NCBI GenBank assembly: GCA_016784025.1
Contig: JADHVL010000015.1
Coordinates: forward strand, 31,957-95,956
Length of the DNA: 64,000 nt
Source of the DNA: Fidelibacterota bacterium
GTDB taxonomy: Bacteria; Fidelibacterota; UBA8477; JABMPR01
Reading direction: 5' to 3'
Below are positions 53,860-64,000 of the stretch, piece by piece (positions within the stretch are counted from its first letter, which is position 1; every line of letters begins with the position of its first letter). The translations under genes and the position numbers were made by a program. The notes beneath the pieces were generated by a model that did no database searches, was not told where the DNA came from, and saw nothing but the letters and a program-made list of their open reading frames with translations.

Positions 53860-53970
53860 TCTAGACTTGTCTTTTGACCCTTCGAGAGCCTCAGGGAGAC
53901 AATTCTGAGAGGATTGTGTCTTGCTGAATACTTCGGCAAGCTCAGCACAGGCTCTGTCGAAGTATGACAC
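53860..53970. repeat. Intergenic repeat separating PorV-like and cargo genes
   Basis: TACTTCG (53929-53935) and CGAAGTA (53958-53964) flank GCAAGCTCAGCACAGG; the upstream half carries CCCTTCGAGAGCCTCAGGGAG. This CTTCG-GCTCAG type of element is dispersed in many genomes. It separates two genes that otherwise lie as an operon. Confidence 0.55.
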
Positions 53971-54011
53971 AATTATTACTAAGCTGTGGATGGTTAATGC
54001 TTGAATGTGAT

Positions 54012-56813
54012 TCATTTGATCACCGCAAATCTGTTTAAGTATTCGAAACCGGCACTTTTAACCTGGTAGAGGTAAATGCCAGAAACGATTTCCCGTCCAC
54101 CTTCAGCCCGCAGGTCCCAGGTTTCTGTACCGTGTAAAGCATTATGCTCCAAAGTCTTTATCAAATCGCCTGATAGGGTGAAAATATTAATTTCACAATC
54201 CACAGGCAGGTTCGTGAACTGTATCTGGCGGACAGGTTCTCTCACGAAACTACCCCCTTCAGCTTCCCAAAGCGAACCAGCCATATAGGGATTTGGAACC
54301 ACCCGAATCTCGTTCATATCCTCTGCCAGCATATCTGGATTTGATTTCGCATCTATAATTCCAAATTGGTAGTAGTCCTGAATGGTTGGGCGAATTGGTG
54401 GTAAGGTTGAAAAGGTCGCAGATGTTCCCGGAGGTGGTGGATGTGCTGGATCAAATCCAAACCAGGCAGTCCAACCTCTATATTGGATACCCCAACCATT
54501 ATATAGTGTATCAGCCACACCTATCTCAGTTGAATTCTCATCCGTGGTTCTCAGAACAAGATAGGGGTCGCCCTCCGTATCGATTCCTGATGATGTGACC
54601 GTTATTTGATAGTCCATTTCCTGTATTGAATCAAGGTCTGCCACCTCGAATTCAATCTCAAAATCCAGAATAGGAGGTACGCTAATATTCTGAATCGTAG
54701 ACTGGGGATCGAAGCGAAGGATCAGTCCATCATCAGAAACCAAATCTGTACCTGGATCAAAGCGTTGGGAGGGTATCACAACTAATGTGTCCTGACCGTC
54801 AAAACGTAGCAATTCCGCACAAAAATTGAGGCTCAACAGATCACCTGCACTAGGAAGACTTAGTGTATCCACCCGATAAAAGGTAACTATGAGATAATCT
54901 TCAAATGGATAGGGTACATCGAGAACTAAGTCGCCTGCCCAGTACGATAACTGGGTATCAATATTGATAATATCTATTTGATTTTCAGCTGTGAACCTGA
55001 ATCCAAAATGCAGAGTGGGAACGAGGCTGGAGTCGATAATCTCAATAGTAGCCGATATGCCAGAATTCCCAATTTCATTTTGCATCGCATAACGGAAACC
55101 AAGTTCATAGGTAAAATTACTCAATTGATCAGGTGCTGATGGAATTGCAGTTAGAGTATAATTGGCATCCCCACTGTAGTGCATCAAACCTGCAATTTTT
55201 CCAGGCACATAATCCCCAGCTGTAGAAACAGGAATTGTCTTAACCACATTGACTGCATCCGTACTGTTGCCAATGGGACTTTCCAAACTCCCAATGTTGG
55301 CATCACCTTGATCGAAGGCCGTCAACGAATACCAATATTCAAAGCCATTAATTACAGAATCATCAACGTAGGTATATTGAATGCCATTGTCCTCACCAAT
55401 CCCATTCATACGATCAAAACTGATGAAGGGGACAGCATCAGGATCTGTTCCAGGATAGGTATTCCTATCTATTTGATCCCAGCTCATACCCTGGTCTACA
55501 CTTCTATATAAGCGATATCCTTCGAAATCGAGAACTCCTGAGGCATCATCGGGAATATCTTCAATGGCGTTTGTCCAATACAGGGTGACTTCATTGTGGC
55601 CGACTCTGGCGGTTAGCTCGGGTGAAGGAGGAGGTTTGGGAGTCACAAATTGATTTGCATGTAATCCCTGAGCAGCATAAAGATTGTTGTACAGATCCTC
55701 TTCATTAACACCAGCAATAATTCCAATGATAAATGTCAAGGTATCAGTGGGATATAGATCAAATGGACCGGATGAGATGGTACCATAGATATCAAACCCA
55801 GTAGCAGGAATTAGCCCAGGATCATCAAAGTGGATACTGGGGGAGTCGCCTGTGTAAAAGTAGCTGCTCGGTTTGATATCAGGCGGGAGATAATCCAAAT
55901 TACTGGAGAGCAGGGTTATCTGGGTGGCATCATCACTTTCAAATCTCCTGAAATGCATATCTGTAATACCAGCCATTTCTCCATTGATGAGTGGAGACTC
56001 CAGAAAAGTAATTCCCATTTGACCAGGTTCCATACCCCATTCAGGTGAGAATTGATCTCCATCAGAGACGATTAGAAAGTCATTGTCTGAATCAAAAGCC
56101 AAAACATCGTCACCATAATCATTGCTTCCTCCTGGATTATTACCAATATCAAAATCGTGATACAATCCGAAGTAAACACTGTCATAGTTAGCAGTTGATT
56201 GGTTAGTTATTTCAAATTTGAAGAAAATCATATCCTCAAATTCGCTGAGAGCGAAGGCATAGCCTGTTTGGGCTATTTGAATACCAAGGACATCGTTTTG
56301 ATTACTCGCATCATTGTAAACACAATAGCTATCCTGAGTAGATACGATGAGGGGTTTGCCCTCTTCATCCAGTGAAAACCAAACCGAGGCGGGCCAGGTC
56401 GCTGTATTGTCACTAAAGGCAATATCAGTAGCCGGTGGCTCATGATAACCTCCAAGTGGATTCCATTCAATATTTCCTGTATATCGACTTTGAATCACAT
56501 TGGCAGATCGTCCAGAAGTAGCGTCGGGTGCCACACCGACCATTGCACTCATGAGGTATAGATAATTTTGATTGCTGTTGGCAGGAAATTCACCTGCGTT
56601 CCCATACTGAAATGAACCATGAGAGTATCTCCCATAATTTTCGAAAAACAGACCGATGTTGCTGGCATTATGGATTCCTGATGCCCGATCAGTGATGTCC
56701 ATGGATTTGGCAATGGCTTTGTGCTTGTGATCATGATCTTTTTCATCTGCCAGTGCCCAGGTCATTGACAGGGCCATGATCAATGCGACTATGATATAGA
56801 ATTTGTGATTCAC
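54012..56813 (-). CDS. Type IX-secreted cell-surface protein with fibronectin-like domain
   Basis: A 933-residue exported protein. Signal NHKFYIIVALIMALSMTWALA follows GTG 56813, which has GGAG six bases upstream (TTG 56825 is an alternative). Residues about 65-390 are a glycoside- or adhesin-like beta-rich region, 400-490 a fibronectin III-like domain (PSPELTARVGHNEVTLYWTN, shown in part), 550-800 further beta domains, and the end (about 850-933) a FlgD-like type IX sorting signal (RVVPNPYMAG, IFTLSGDLIKTL, GIYLYQVKSAG). Co-transcribed with the upstream TonB receptor, whose stop is 3 bp from the start. Confidence 0.85.
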   Translation of the reverse strand: MNHKFYIIVALIMALSMTWALADEKDHDHKHKAIAKSMDITDRASGIHNASNIGLFFENYGRYSHGSFQYGNAGEFPANSNQNYLYLMSAMVGVAPDATSGRSANVIQSRYTGNIEWNPLGGYHEPPATDIAFSDNTATWPASVWFSLDEEGKPLIVSTQDSYCVYNDASNQNDVLGIQIAQTGYAFALSEFEDMIFFKFEITNQSTANYDSVYFGLYHDFDIGNNPGGSNDYGDDVLAFDSDNDFLIVSDGDQFSPEWGMEPGQMGITFLESPLINGEMAGITDMHFRRFESDDATQITLLSSNLDYLPPDIKPSSYFYTGDSPSIHFDDPGLIPATGFDIYGTISSGPFDLYPTDTLTFIIGIIAGVNEEDLYNNLYAAQGLHANQFVTPKPPPSPELTARVGHNEVTLYWTNAIEDIPDDASGVLDFEGYRLYRSVDQGMSWDQIDRNTYPGTDPDAVPFISFDRMNGIGEDNGIQYTYVDDSVINGFEYWYSLTAFDQGDANIGSLESPIGNSTDAVNVVKTIPVSTAGDYVPGKIAGLMHYSGDANYTLTAIPSAPDQLSNFTYELGFRYAMQNEIGNSGISATIEIIDSSLVPTLHFGFRFTAENQIDIINIDTQLSYWAGDLVLDVPYPFEDYLIVTFYRVDTLSLPSAGDLLSLNFCAELLRFDGQDTLVVIPSQRFDPGTDLVSDDGLILRFDPQSTIQNISVPPILDFEIEFEVADLDSIQEMDYQITVTSSGIDTEGDPYLVLRTTDENSTEIGVADTLYNGWGIQYRGWTAWFGFDPAHPPPPGTSATFSTLPPIRPTIQDYYQFGIIDAKSNPDMLAEDMNEIRVVPNPYMAGSLWEAEGGSFVREPVRQIQFTNLPVDCEINIFTLSGDLIKTLEHNALHGTETWDLRAEGGREIVSGIYLYQVKSAGFEYLNRFAVIK

Positions 56814-56815
56814 AA

Positions 56816-59344
56816 TTATCTCCAATCCAGGGCTAGACCCAACCTGAAGGTCCGCGGAGGTCCAAAGTGGGAAGGATTATTCAGATACTCTTCGCTGTGC
56901 CCCGGGACGAGGCTGTAATCAGGTTCACCGGTACTGGTGAAAATAATAATGGCGTTCCTGGCATTAGTCAAATTGAGTATTTCCAGAAAGGTTCGTGCAG
57001 AGATTTTTCCTCCCAGGGCGAACCGTTTACCCAGAATCATATCAACGGTATAAGTCGATGGTTTGCGCAATGAATTGATCTCCACCAGACCAATATCACG
57101 CGCATACGGAGTAAAGGGAGTACCTGAGTTCGCCCGTATCACAAATCCCAGATCTGCTCGCTGAAAGGGATAAATGTTTAGTATTTTCAATCCTTGATGC
57201 TTGCCCGATCTCACAGATCCATAAAAATTCAAGCCATGGGTTCTATCAAAATCGAGATTGTAGAGCTTGGTCGTTTCTGTACTCCCTGGATATTGCTCGT
57301 CGGCATGACTTGCACTGCCCCTTGCAATAGAATAGGTATAGCTAAGCTTAGCTGTAGCCATTTTCTTAAGATCATATTCAAGATTAATCTCCACCCCTTT
57401 GGAAAATGCATAATCTTCATTAATGATCAGGGTGTAACCAACATAGCGGTCAGGTGCATCCTCTGCATAGGGAGCATAATACCGGGTACCTACAAGATTG
57501 GTAACATCTTTGTAGAAAGCGTTGAGTCGTCCAAGAAATTCCGGGCTGAATTGGTGCGTTAGCCCAACCTCGTAAGCCACGGTTTTCTCTGCGTCCATGT
57601 CAGGGTCGCCAAAAACTGGAGCGAGGACCGTCATATCATAATTGAGTCGGTTATATAAATAGGCGTAGGGGGGATTCTGGAAAAAATGCCCGTAAGCAAA
57701 GTGGATCTTCGTACGATCAGAAACGGGATGAGCGATGCCAAGTCTGGGGCTGATCTGATTTTTCGGAGTTGAAGTGGTTCTGGAAGAATCGTACAGGGGA
57801 TTTAGTCGATAACTCACCTTTCCCTCGAACTGGTCAAAGCGCAGACCCAGATTGATCACTAGAAAAGGAAATTCAATTTTGTCCTGTAAATAAATCGCGG
57901 TTTCGATAGGGGACAGATTGTATTCATCCCGATAGGGATTGGCCCTCCCTGGATCATATGGATTTAACAGGTCCAAATTGTGTCGTTTGTATTGGAAGCC
58001 AACTTTTAACTCATTCCAGGAATTGACTTGCCAGATTCCATCCCAACGCAGATCAAAAGTCTTGGTTGCAGAGATGGTGTATTCACCAGGGTTGCGACGG
58101 GCGTAAAACTCGTAGCCATTCCCAGCTTCGTGGTTCCATTCATAGTCGCTATATGCTGTATATTCGCTGCTGTCTTTCCAGGAAGAAGTTGAATCTATCC
58201 AGATTCCCTTACGGTAGTCTTGCTCGTACTGGCTTATCCTCAATTCATAGAATAGATGAGGACTGAGTGTGTGGGTTAAATTCAGGTTTAAGTGCTGCCG
58301 GGCTGATTCATACTGATAGTACTGTTCAGGAATGTATTTCCAACTATGGCGATAGTATTTATAATTACTCCCGGAAGCTCTATAGAGAGTATTGATCTTA
58401 ACATTAGATATACCTGTATATGTCAATTTTGTTGTGTATGAATATGATTTTCTAAAGCCCCAGGGGAGATAGCTGTTTTTGTCGGTGAGCTGACCGGAGA
58501 CGAAAAGCCTCAGATCCTCTCCCAGCAGGGGTCCACCCAAGGACCAGCTCGTTAAGGTACCCTCAGCTTTGTTCTCATCACTATTCTGAAAGCTGCCAGC
58601 TCGACTCTCAAGTCTTGCTCGCCAACTGCGACCGCCCTCTCGAGTCAGGATATTTACTATTCCACTCATTGCATTTCCATATTCTGCATTGAATGTGCCG
58701 CTGAGGAGCGTTAGTTCTTCAATGGCATTGGTACCCAGATCATTTGCAAAGGACCCCAGAAAAGGATCCTGCACATAGACTCCATCAATGAGAAAAGCGA
58801 CCTGGTTTGAACGGCCTCCACGAACGATGAGCTCGGTATTCGAACCAGCCACTCCGGACTGCAGGTATAGTGCTTGAGAAATTTCAGATATTGGAAGCGA
58901 ATTGAACTGCTCCTGAGTAACCACCGATCGTGTACCAGCCAGGTCTTTTTCGATGACATCAAGGGGCGCGTTGACTAAAACTTCTAGCCCTTCTAGAATA
59001 GTAGATTTCATGGTTAGATCCAGCCAGGTTGTGAGATCAACAGCCACCTGGACATCACCTATTAGAATCTTTTCCAGTCCAATATATGAGAATTTGAGAT
59101 TGTATGTTCCTGGCGGAATATTGAGCATAGTAAACCTGCCATTTTTATCAGAAATGCTACCAAAATTAGTTCCTTCAATCTGGATGGTGGCACCGATAAC
59201 GGGTGCTCCTGATTCACTGGAAATTAGCTTCCCGCTGATCTTGCCTGTCACACCAGCCTGAAGTAGGTGCGGTGTTATAAAAATAAGAGTAGTTATGAAT
59301 ATGGTGAAGCGGAATGGCTTACCAATTAAATCAAGAACATTCAT
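56816..59344 (-). CDS. TonB-dependent receptor with carboxypeptidase-regulatory domain
   Basis: An 842-residue outer-membrane receptor. Signal (FTIFITTLIFITPHLLQA), CarbopepD_reg-like domain (GKISGKLISSESGAPVIGAT, about residues 33-115), plug (about 120-235, with ELIVRGGRSNQVAFLIDGVYVQDPF and SGTFNAEYGNAMSGIVNI), then a ~600-residue barrel ending FRLGLALDWR. It heads a three-gene unit with the type IX cargo protein and PorV-like barrel, a grouping common in FCB bacteria, so the three probably act together at the outer membrane. Substrate unknown. Confidence 0.92.
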   Translation of the reverse strand: MNVLDLIGKPFRFTIFITTLIFITPHLLQAGVTGKISGKLISSESGAPVIGATIQIEGTNFGSISDKNGRFTMLNIPPGTYNLKFSYIGLEKILIGDVQVAVDLTTWLDLTMKSTILEGLEVLVNAPLDVIEKDLAGTRSVVTQEQFNSLPISEISQALYLQSGVAGSNTELIVRGGRSNQVAFLIDGVYVQDPFLGSFANDLGTNAIEELTLLSGTFNAEYGNAMSGIVNILTREGGRSWRARLESRAGSFQNSDENKAEGTLTSWSLGGPLLGEDLRLFVSGQLTDKNSYLPWGFRKSYSYTTKLTYTGISNVKINTLYRASGSNYKYYRHSWKYIPEQYYQYESARQHLNLNLTHTLSPHLFYELRISQYEQDYRKGIWIDSTSSWKDSSEYTAYSDYEWNHEAGNGYEFYARRNPGEYTISATKTFDLRWDGIWQVNSWNELKVGFQYKRHNLDLLNPYDPGRANPYRDEYNLSPIETAIYLQDKIEFPFLVINLGLRFDQFEGKVSYRLNPLYDSSRTTSTPKNQISPRLGIAHPVSDRTKIHFAYGHFFQNPPYAYLYNRLNYDMTVLAPVFGDPDMDAEKTVAYEVGLTHQFSPEFLGRLNAFYKDVTNLVGTRYYAPYAEDAPDRYVGYTLIINEDYAFSKGVEINLEYDLKKMATAKLSYTYSIARGSASHADEQYPGSTETTKLYNLDFDRTHGLNFYGSVRSGKHQGLKILNIYPFQRADLGFVIRANSGTPFTPYARDIGLVEINSLRKPSTYTVDMILGKRFALGGKISARTFLEILNLTNARNAIIIFTSTGEPDYSLVPGHSEEYLNNPSHFGPPRTFRLGLALDWR

Positions 59345-59679
59345 CTGGTTTTCCCCTCAAACTTTGAAATCATTCCTGGTTGGAAAAGGGCATTGCCACT
59401 TCTCCATGGAGTTGGGAGAAAGGAGCCCCCCAGCTCAAATTTGAAACCAATGTGAATTAAACCATGCTTTAAACTAATCCAAATTTAGTATAAATACCAA
59501 ATTGAAAGTGTTTCGGAATGAATAAATATGCCACTAACTATTTTTGCTAATATCATCAATTGTTTTTGTGTGAACTTACCCTTTTCGCTCATTCGTTACC
59601 TGCTCTTGCCCTGTGCAGCTTTGCTATGATAATTTTTGTTTGGAAATCCACACTTTACAAATTAATCTGAGCCCGCCAT
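59345..59679. other. Divergent intergenic region without a recognised gene
   Basis: 335 bp between the TonB receptor (minus) and phoH (plus). It contains a short CTCCATGGAG palindrome near 59402 but no clear -35/-10 pair or terminator. It must hold promoters for both directions. Confidence 0.6.
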
Positions 59680-60651
59680 ATGGGTTTGACAACTGCGAAA
59701 TCTGCTGCTGAAAAACGCCTTCCAATCCGGGAGGTTAGCCCCGTTGAATTACTCGGCGCCAATGACACCAATCTAAAATTAATTGAAAATCATCTTGAAG
59801 TTGCGCTATATGTGCGCGGGGATGAACTCATCGTCCGTGGAGACGAATCCAAGCTTGCTCTCGTTGAGAATATTATCGGTGAGATGATTGCCGTCTTGAA
59901 TCGGAAAAAATTTATAGATAAAGATGATGTGCTCACCATCATCCGTCTCAGTCAGTCAGGTAAGTCCACTCTGGGTGAAGCTGGTCTCGATTCTGTCGTC
60001 CTTTTCACTCGCTCAGAAGTGATCAAACCACGCACGCCTGGTCAGGAAAGATATTTTTCTGCTGCTACAGCACACGATATGGTTTTCGGACTGGGACCAG
60101 CAGGTACTGGCAAGACTTATATGGCAGTGGCTTTTGCCATCTCTGCCCTTAAAAATCGGGAAGTTAAGAAGATAATTCTCACCCGTCCCGCCGTGGAAGC
60201 AGGCGAACGTCTCGGTTTTTTACCTGGGGATTTACGCGAAAAAGTTGACCCCTATCTCGCACCACTTTATGATGCCCTGTTTGATATGATGCCCCATGAC
60301 AAAGTGCGTATCCTCATGGATCAGAAAACCATTGAGATCGTCCCCCTCGCTTATATGCGTGGAAGAACATTAGATCATGCTTTTATTATCCTGGATGAAG
60401 CACAAAATACTACCCCGATGCAGATGAAAATGTTTCTCACACGAATGGGTGTGAATTCAAAAATTATTATTACTGGTGATCCCACTCAGATTGACCTTCC
60501 CAAGCATGAGGAATCTGGTTTACTCCAAGCCGTAAGAATCCTGAAAGAGGTTGATGGTATCGCATTTGTCGAATTTGATGAAGGTGATATTGTGAGACAC
60601 AAATTGGTTAGGCGGATTATTAAAGCCTATGACCAACCGAAAGAATCCTGA
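59680..60651 (+). CDS. phoH: PhoH-family ATPase/RNase
   Basis: A 323-residue cytoplasmic protein of the PhoH group (here the ybeZ-like form). Residues about 110-320 carry the AAA-like fold: Walker A GPAGTGKTYMAVA (about 140), Walker B FIILDEAQNTT (about 232) and MKMFLTRMG with downstream ITGDPTQIDLP. N-terminal ~100 residues form the KH-like segment of YbeZ (RGDELIVRGDE). It likely acts in rRNA maturation; ybeY is not next to it here. Confidence 0.92.
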   Translation: MGLTTAKSAAEKRLPIREVSPVELLGANDTNLKLIENHLEVALYVRGDELIVRGDESKLALVENIIGEMIAVLNRKKFIDKDDVLTIIRLSQSGKSTLGEAGLDSVVLFTRSEVIKPRTPGQERYFSAATAHDMVFGLGPAGTGKTYMAVAFAISALKNREVKKIILTRPAVEAGERLGFLPGDLREKVDPYLAPLYDALFDMMPHDKVRILMDQKTIEIVPLAYMRGRTLDHAFIILDEAQNTTPMQMKMFLTRMGVNSKIIITGDPTQIDLPKHEESGLLQAVRILKEVDGIAFVEFDEGDIVRHKLVRRIIKAYDQPKES

Positions 60652-60826
60652 GCTACAAGGTCTAACTATTCATCCTCGCGATGAATTTCAGGTTTGGAAC
60701 GATTTTTGACCTTTGTTATGACAAAATAATTTGTGTCCTGTGGAATTTGAACCTCAGGTGGATTCCGCGAGATGTTGATAAAGTTTAAGCTGTCCCAGGT
60801 TTGAGAAAATTACAAAAGGAATTATC

Positions 60827-62023
60827 ATGAGCAGAGTCAGAGCCATACGTAAAGTTGCTATTGTAAGTGCGAAGCGAACCCCAGTGGGTGCTTTCCAGGG
60901 TGGACTATCTTCTATTAGCGCTCCACAACTAGGCGCAACTGCCATTACGGCTGCACTTGAGAGTGGTCAAATTTTGCCTGAAGATGTCGATGAAGTCATC
61001 ATGGGCAATGTGATGACAGCCAATGAAGGGCAAGCTCCTGCCAGGCAGGCAGCCATATATGCAGGTCTACCCAATACCACGGAATGTTTGACCATTAATA
61101 AAGTTTGCGGTTCAGGCTTAAAGGCAGTCATGCTGGCCGCTCAGACTATCGAAGTTGGAAATGCTAACATCATCGTTGCTGGTGGCATGGAGAGCATGTC
61201 CAATGTGCCTTACTATCTCCCCGGTGCCCGCGGAGGTCAAAGATTAGGTAACGGTGAAATGGTGGATGGTATTCTCCGCGATGGATTGCAGAATGCTTAT
61301 GATGGTATTCATATGGGACTCAGCGGTGAATTATGCGCAAAAGAATACAACTATACCCGTGAAGCTCAGGACGCCTTTGCAAAGGAGAGTTATCTCCGTG
61401 CACAGGCCGCCCAAAAATCAGGTGCTTTTGACAATGAGCTGACTTCAGTTGAGATTCCGCAGCGCAAGGGTGACCCAGTGTTATTTGATACCGATGAAGA
61501 ACCCGGTCGTGGTAATTTTGACAAAATGCTTAAGCTGAGACCAGCCTTTCAAAAAGATGGTACCATTACAGCTGCCAATGCTTCCAAGATTAACGATGGT
61601 GCTGCCGCTGTGGTTCTCATGCGTGAAGGAGAAGCTGAAAAGCGGGGTTTAAAACCCATGGCTCGTATTGTCGCTCAAGCTTCCGCCGCCCAGGCACCTG
61701 AATGGTTCACCACAGCCCCGGTAAAGGCTATTAACAATGTCCTTAAAAAAGCCGGGATGACGCTGGGTGAGATCGATCTTTTCGAAATTAATGAAGCCTT
61801 TTCAGTCGTTACCATGGTGGCCATGGATGAACTAAATATCCCTCATACCAAAGTGAATGTAAATGGTGGCGCAGTTTCTCTGGGCCATCCTATTGGTGCT
61901 TCTGGCGCGCGCATTCTCACAACACTGCTCCACGCTATGGAAGCTAGAGAAGCACGTTTTGGTCTGGCTACACTTTGTATCGGTGGTGGAGAAGCTTCAG
62001 CACTCATCGTGGAACGTATTTAA
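60827..62023 (+). CDS. Acetyl-CoA acetyltransferase/thiolase
   Basis: A 398-residue thiolase, which condenses or cleaves acyl-CoA. The three catalytic residues are present: nucleophile Cys in [12 protein letters not shown], His in [17 protein letters not shown] and Cys in [18 protein letters not shown] precedes ATG 60827. It begins a run with Hbd and an acyl-CoA dehydrogenase, pointing to beta-oxidation or a butyrate-type pathway. Chain-length specificity is not readable. Confidence 0.94.
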   Translation: MSRVRAIRKVAIVSAKRTPVGAFQGGLSSISAPQLGATAITAALESGQILPEDVDEVIMGNVMTANEGQAPARQAAIYAGLPNTTECLTINKVCGSGLKAVMLAAQTIEVGNANIIVAGGMESMSNVPYYLPGARGGQRLGNGEMVDGILRDGLQNAYDGIHMGLSGELCAKEYNYTREAQDAFAKESYLRAQAAQKSGAFDNELTSVEIPQRKGDPVLFDTDEEPGRGNFDKMLKLRPAFQKDGTITAANASKINDGAAAVVLMREGEAEKRGLKPMARIVAQASAAQAPEWFTTAPVKAINNVLKKAGMTLGEIDLFEINEAFSVVTMVAMDELNIPHTKVNVNGGAVSLGHPIGASGARILTTLLHAMEAREARFGLATLCIGGGEASALIVERI

Positions 62024-62033
62024 GGGGAAAAAC

Positions 62034-62885
62034 ATGAGTATTCGAAACGTTGGCGTCATTGGCTCTGGAACCATGGGGAATGGGATTGCCCATGTCTTTG
62101 CACAATCTGGATTTATGGTGACCCTGGTTGATATCAATGAGGATTTTCTTGACAGAGGCATGCTGGCCATAACAAAAAATCTTGATCGTCAGTTAAAAAA
62201 AGAACTTATTACGAAAACCGAGAAGAGTGCAACGCTTTCACGGATAAATCCTACAACTGGATTCCATAATCTGGCTGATTGCGATTTTGTGGTTGAAGCT
62301 GCCACCGAGAACAAAACCACCAAGTTCAAACTATTTAAGGACCTTGATGCAACGGTAAAGCCTCATGTGATTCTCAGTACCAACACCTCTTCCATCTCCA
62401 TAACAGAAATTGCTGCACATACCAAGCGACCAGATAAAGTGATAGGCATGCATTTTATGAATCCTGTCCCAGTCATGAAGTTGGTAGAAATAATTCGTGG
62501 ACATGTCTGTACTGATGAAACTGTTGCCACAACCGTGGAACTCTGTAAAACATTGGGAAAAACTCCTGTTGAAGCCAATGACTATCCCGGGTTCGTAGCA
62601 AATCGTATTATCATGCCCATGATTAATGAAGCTGTTTTTGCTCTGATGGAAGGAGTCGCCACCAAAGAGGCTATTGATGAAATTATGCGTCTTGGTCTGG
62701 CCCATCCCATGGGGCCACTCACACTGGCGGACCTGATTGGACTGGATGTCTGTCTGTCTATTCTGGAAGTTCTCCATGAAGGTCTGGGCGATCCGAAATA
62801 TCGTCCCTGTCCACTACTGAAGCGTATGGTTGCTGCTGGAAATCTTGGACGCAAAACTGGGCAGGGATTTTATTCCTATCAATAG
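62034..62885 (+). CDS. hbd: 3-hydroxybutyryl-CoA dehydrogenase
   Basis: A 283-residue NAD(P)-dependent dehydrogenase of the Hbd/PaaH family. Rossmann motif [17 protein letters not shown], catalytic segment with [18 protein letters not shown] and C-terminal [20 protein letters not shown] are standard. ATG 62034 is preceded by AAGGGG; the longer 61863 frame lies inside the thiolase gene. It starts 10 bp after the thiolase gene. Confidence 0.95.
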   Translation: MSIRNVGVIGSGTMGNGIAHVFAQSGFMVTLVDINEDFLDRGMLAITKNLDRQLKKELITKTEKSATLSRINPTTGFHNLADCDFVVEAATENKTTKFKLFKDLDATVKPHVILSTNTSSISITEIAAHTKRPDKVIGMHFMNPVPVMKLVEIIRGHVCTDETVATTVELCKTLGKTPVEANDYPGFVANRIIMPMINEAVFALMEGVATKEAIDEIMRLGLAHPMGPLTLADLIGLDVCLSILEVLHEGLGDPKYRPCPLLKRMVAAGNLGRKTGQGFYSYQ

Positions 62886-62919
62886 TTCCCTAAGAATTTG
62901 AAACCGAAAAAGGCTAGAT

Positions 62920-64000
62920 ATGAATTTTGAATTAACAGAAGAACAAAAGATGGTCCGAGAAACCATCCGTGATTTTGCCGAAGCAGAGATAAAGCCTGGC
63001 GTCATGGAACGGGATGAAAAAGCTGAGTTTCCTGGTGAAATAATCAAAAAACTGGGTGAACTGGGATTTATGGGAATGCAGGTACCCGAGATTTATGGTG
63101 GTACAGAAATGGACGCTGTAAGCCACGTGATTACGCTTGAAGAAATTGCTCGTGTGGATGCCTCAACCTGTGTCATCATGTCAGTCAACAACTCACTGTT
63201 CTCAAACCCAATCCTCAAGTTTGGCTCAGAATACCTCAAGAATAAATATTTACCCCTCACATCAAGTGGTGAGAAACTGGGAGCCTACTCCCTGAGTGAG
63301 CCTCAATCAGGCTCTGATGCCAAGGCCATGCTGACCACTGCTACCCGTGATGGGGATTCATATGTTCTCAATGGAGTAAAAAACTGGGTTACCAGCGGGA
63401 TTAGCTGTGATTATGTCATCGTTTTTGCAAAAACTGATAAGGATGCAGGCTATAAGGGTATCTCGGCCTTCGTAGTTGAAAAAGGATTGGAAGGATTTAC
63501 CACAGGTAAAAAAGAAGATAAGTTGGGTATTCGTGGTTCTGATACCAGTGAATTGATTTTTGAAAATTGCAGAATCCCTGCAGAAAATATCATCGGGGAA
63601 GAGGGGCAGGGCTTCACTATTGCTTTGGCAACCCTGGATGTAGGACGCATTGGAATTGGAGCGCAGGCATTGGGAATTGCCCAGGGAGCTCTGGAAAGAT
63701 CGATTAAATATGCCAAGGAACGGGAGCAATTTGGTAAACCAATCGGAATGTTTCAGGGAATTGGATTTAAGCTGGCTGATATGGCCACCCGTGTGGATGC
63801 CAGTCGACTCCTCGTTTACAGGGCAGCCTGGCTAAAGGATCAGGGGAAAACCATTGGGGAGAAAGCCTCGATGGCCAAGATGTTTGCCGGTGATACGGCC
63901 ATGTATGTAGCAACTGAAGCTGTTCAGATTCATGGGGGGTATGGATTTATCCGTGAATTTGAAGTGGAGCGCATGATGCGTGACGCGAAGATTACACAGA
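62920..64000 (+). CDS. Acyl-CoA dehydrogenase (3' end beyond window)
   Basis: 360 residues are visible from ATG 62920. The family segments are clear: FELTEEQKMVRETIRDFAE, YSLSEPQSGSDAKAM, NWVTSGISCDYVIVFAK and IQIHGGYGF near the C-terminus, so most of the FAD-binding fold is present. The catalytic Glu region lies beyond or near the cut. It is a short-chain acyl-CoA dehydrogenase-like enzyme that pairs with the thiolase and Hbd encoded just upstream. The gene runs off the right end. Confidence 0.93.
   Translation, partial: MNFELTEEQKMVRETIRDFAEAEIKPGVMERDEKAEFPGEIIKKLGELGFMGMQVPEIYGGTEMDAVSHVITLEEIARVDASTCVIMSVNNSLFSNPILKFGSEYLKNKYLPLTSSGEKLGAYSLSEPQSGSDAKAMLTTATRDGDSYVLNGVKNWVTSGISCDYVIVFAKTDKDAGYKGISAFVVEKGLEGFTTGKKEDKLGIRGSDTSELIFENCRIPAENIIGEEGQGFTIALATLDVGRIGIGAQALGIAQGALERSIKYAKEREQFGKPIGMFQGIGFKLADMATRVDASRLLVYRAAWLKDQGKTIGEKASMAKMFAGDTAMYVATEAVQIHGGYGFIREFEVERMMRDAKITQ

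Noticed and set aside
1..64000. tRNA, rRNA and integrase/transposase genes
   Set aside because: No cloverleaf, rRNA-like or recombinase sequence was recognised; the only mobile-looking unit is the DUF559 cassette.

Overview
The window looks like the chromosome of a marine, anaerobic or facultative bacterium of the FCB superphylum, most like Candidatus Marinimicrobia (SAR406) and possibly a neighbour such as Ignavibacteria, KSB1 or Calditrichota. The basis is moderate-to-low GC, secreted proteins with FlgD-like type IX secretion C-termini, a PorV-like barrel, TonB receptors with carboxypeptidase-regulatory N-domains, a two-component-propeller sensor kinase and many multiheme cytochromes c. The assignment is inferred from gene content, not from a marker gene.

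Layout. 1-7.9 kb: small secreted and membrane proteins (an ICMT-like methyltransferase, an M55 aminopeptidase, an M1-tail/barrel protein that apparently starts at ATA, a PAP2 phosphatase) and a secreted endonuclease I. 8-11.6 kb: an orphan propeller histidine kinase. 11.9-21.5 kb, minus strand: housekeeping genes mpg, ddpX, aminopeptidase P, yceD-rpmF-plsX-fabH-fabD-fabG-acpP-fabF-rnc. 21.8-35.5 kb, plus strand: a tightly packed electron-transfer cluster that resembles the Geobacter ext conduit. It holds a Cys-rich MerR regulator, a multiheme lipoprotein split by an in-frame TGA, a double rhodanese lipoprotein, five further multiheme or c-type cytochromes, a membrane cytochrome b, two NHL propellers and an outer-membrane barrel. 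35.9-37 kb: a tandem pair of unknown paralogues. 37.1-40.7 kb, minus strand: a second cytochrome operon (4-heme, 12-heme, and an 11-heme/cytochrome-b fusion). 41-42.4 kb: NifX-like, DUF6125-like and HesB-like proteins. 42.4-47.8 kb: a 107-bp tandem repeat, an alpha/alpha-toroid protein, lon, a zinc-ribbon protein, and a broken DUF559 endonuclease gene between palindromic inverted repeats. 47.8-59.3 kb: two TonB receptors, a U32 peptidase (TrhP-like), a PorV-like barrel and a type IX cargo protein. 59.7-64 kb: phoH, then thiolase, 3-hydroxyacyl-CoA dehydrogenase and an acyl-CoA dehydrogenase cut by the window edge.

The most notable feature is at 22258-23826. A lipoprotein signal peptide and first heme motif are followed by TGA, then by the same frame encoding the remaining hemes with no signal peptide of its own. 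A perfect 6-bp hairpin with a GTT loop starts 11 nt after the TGA (loop 17 nt after it), matching the bacterial SECIS layout. I read it as a selenocysteine-containing multiheme cytochrome, next to a rhodanese. Both cytochrome operons are preceded by a sigma-54-like -24/-12 element of the same variant form, suggesting shared control. Electrons would pass from the inner-membrane cytochrome b modules through periplasmic cytochromes to the porin-cytochrome-propeller complex in the outer membrane; the external substrate is not evident from sequence.
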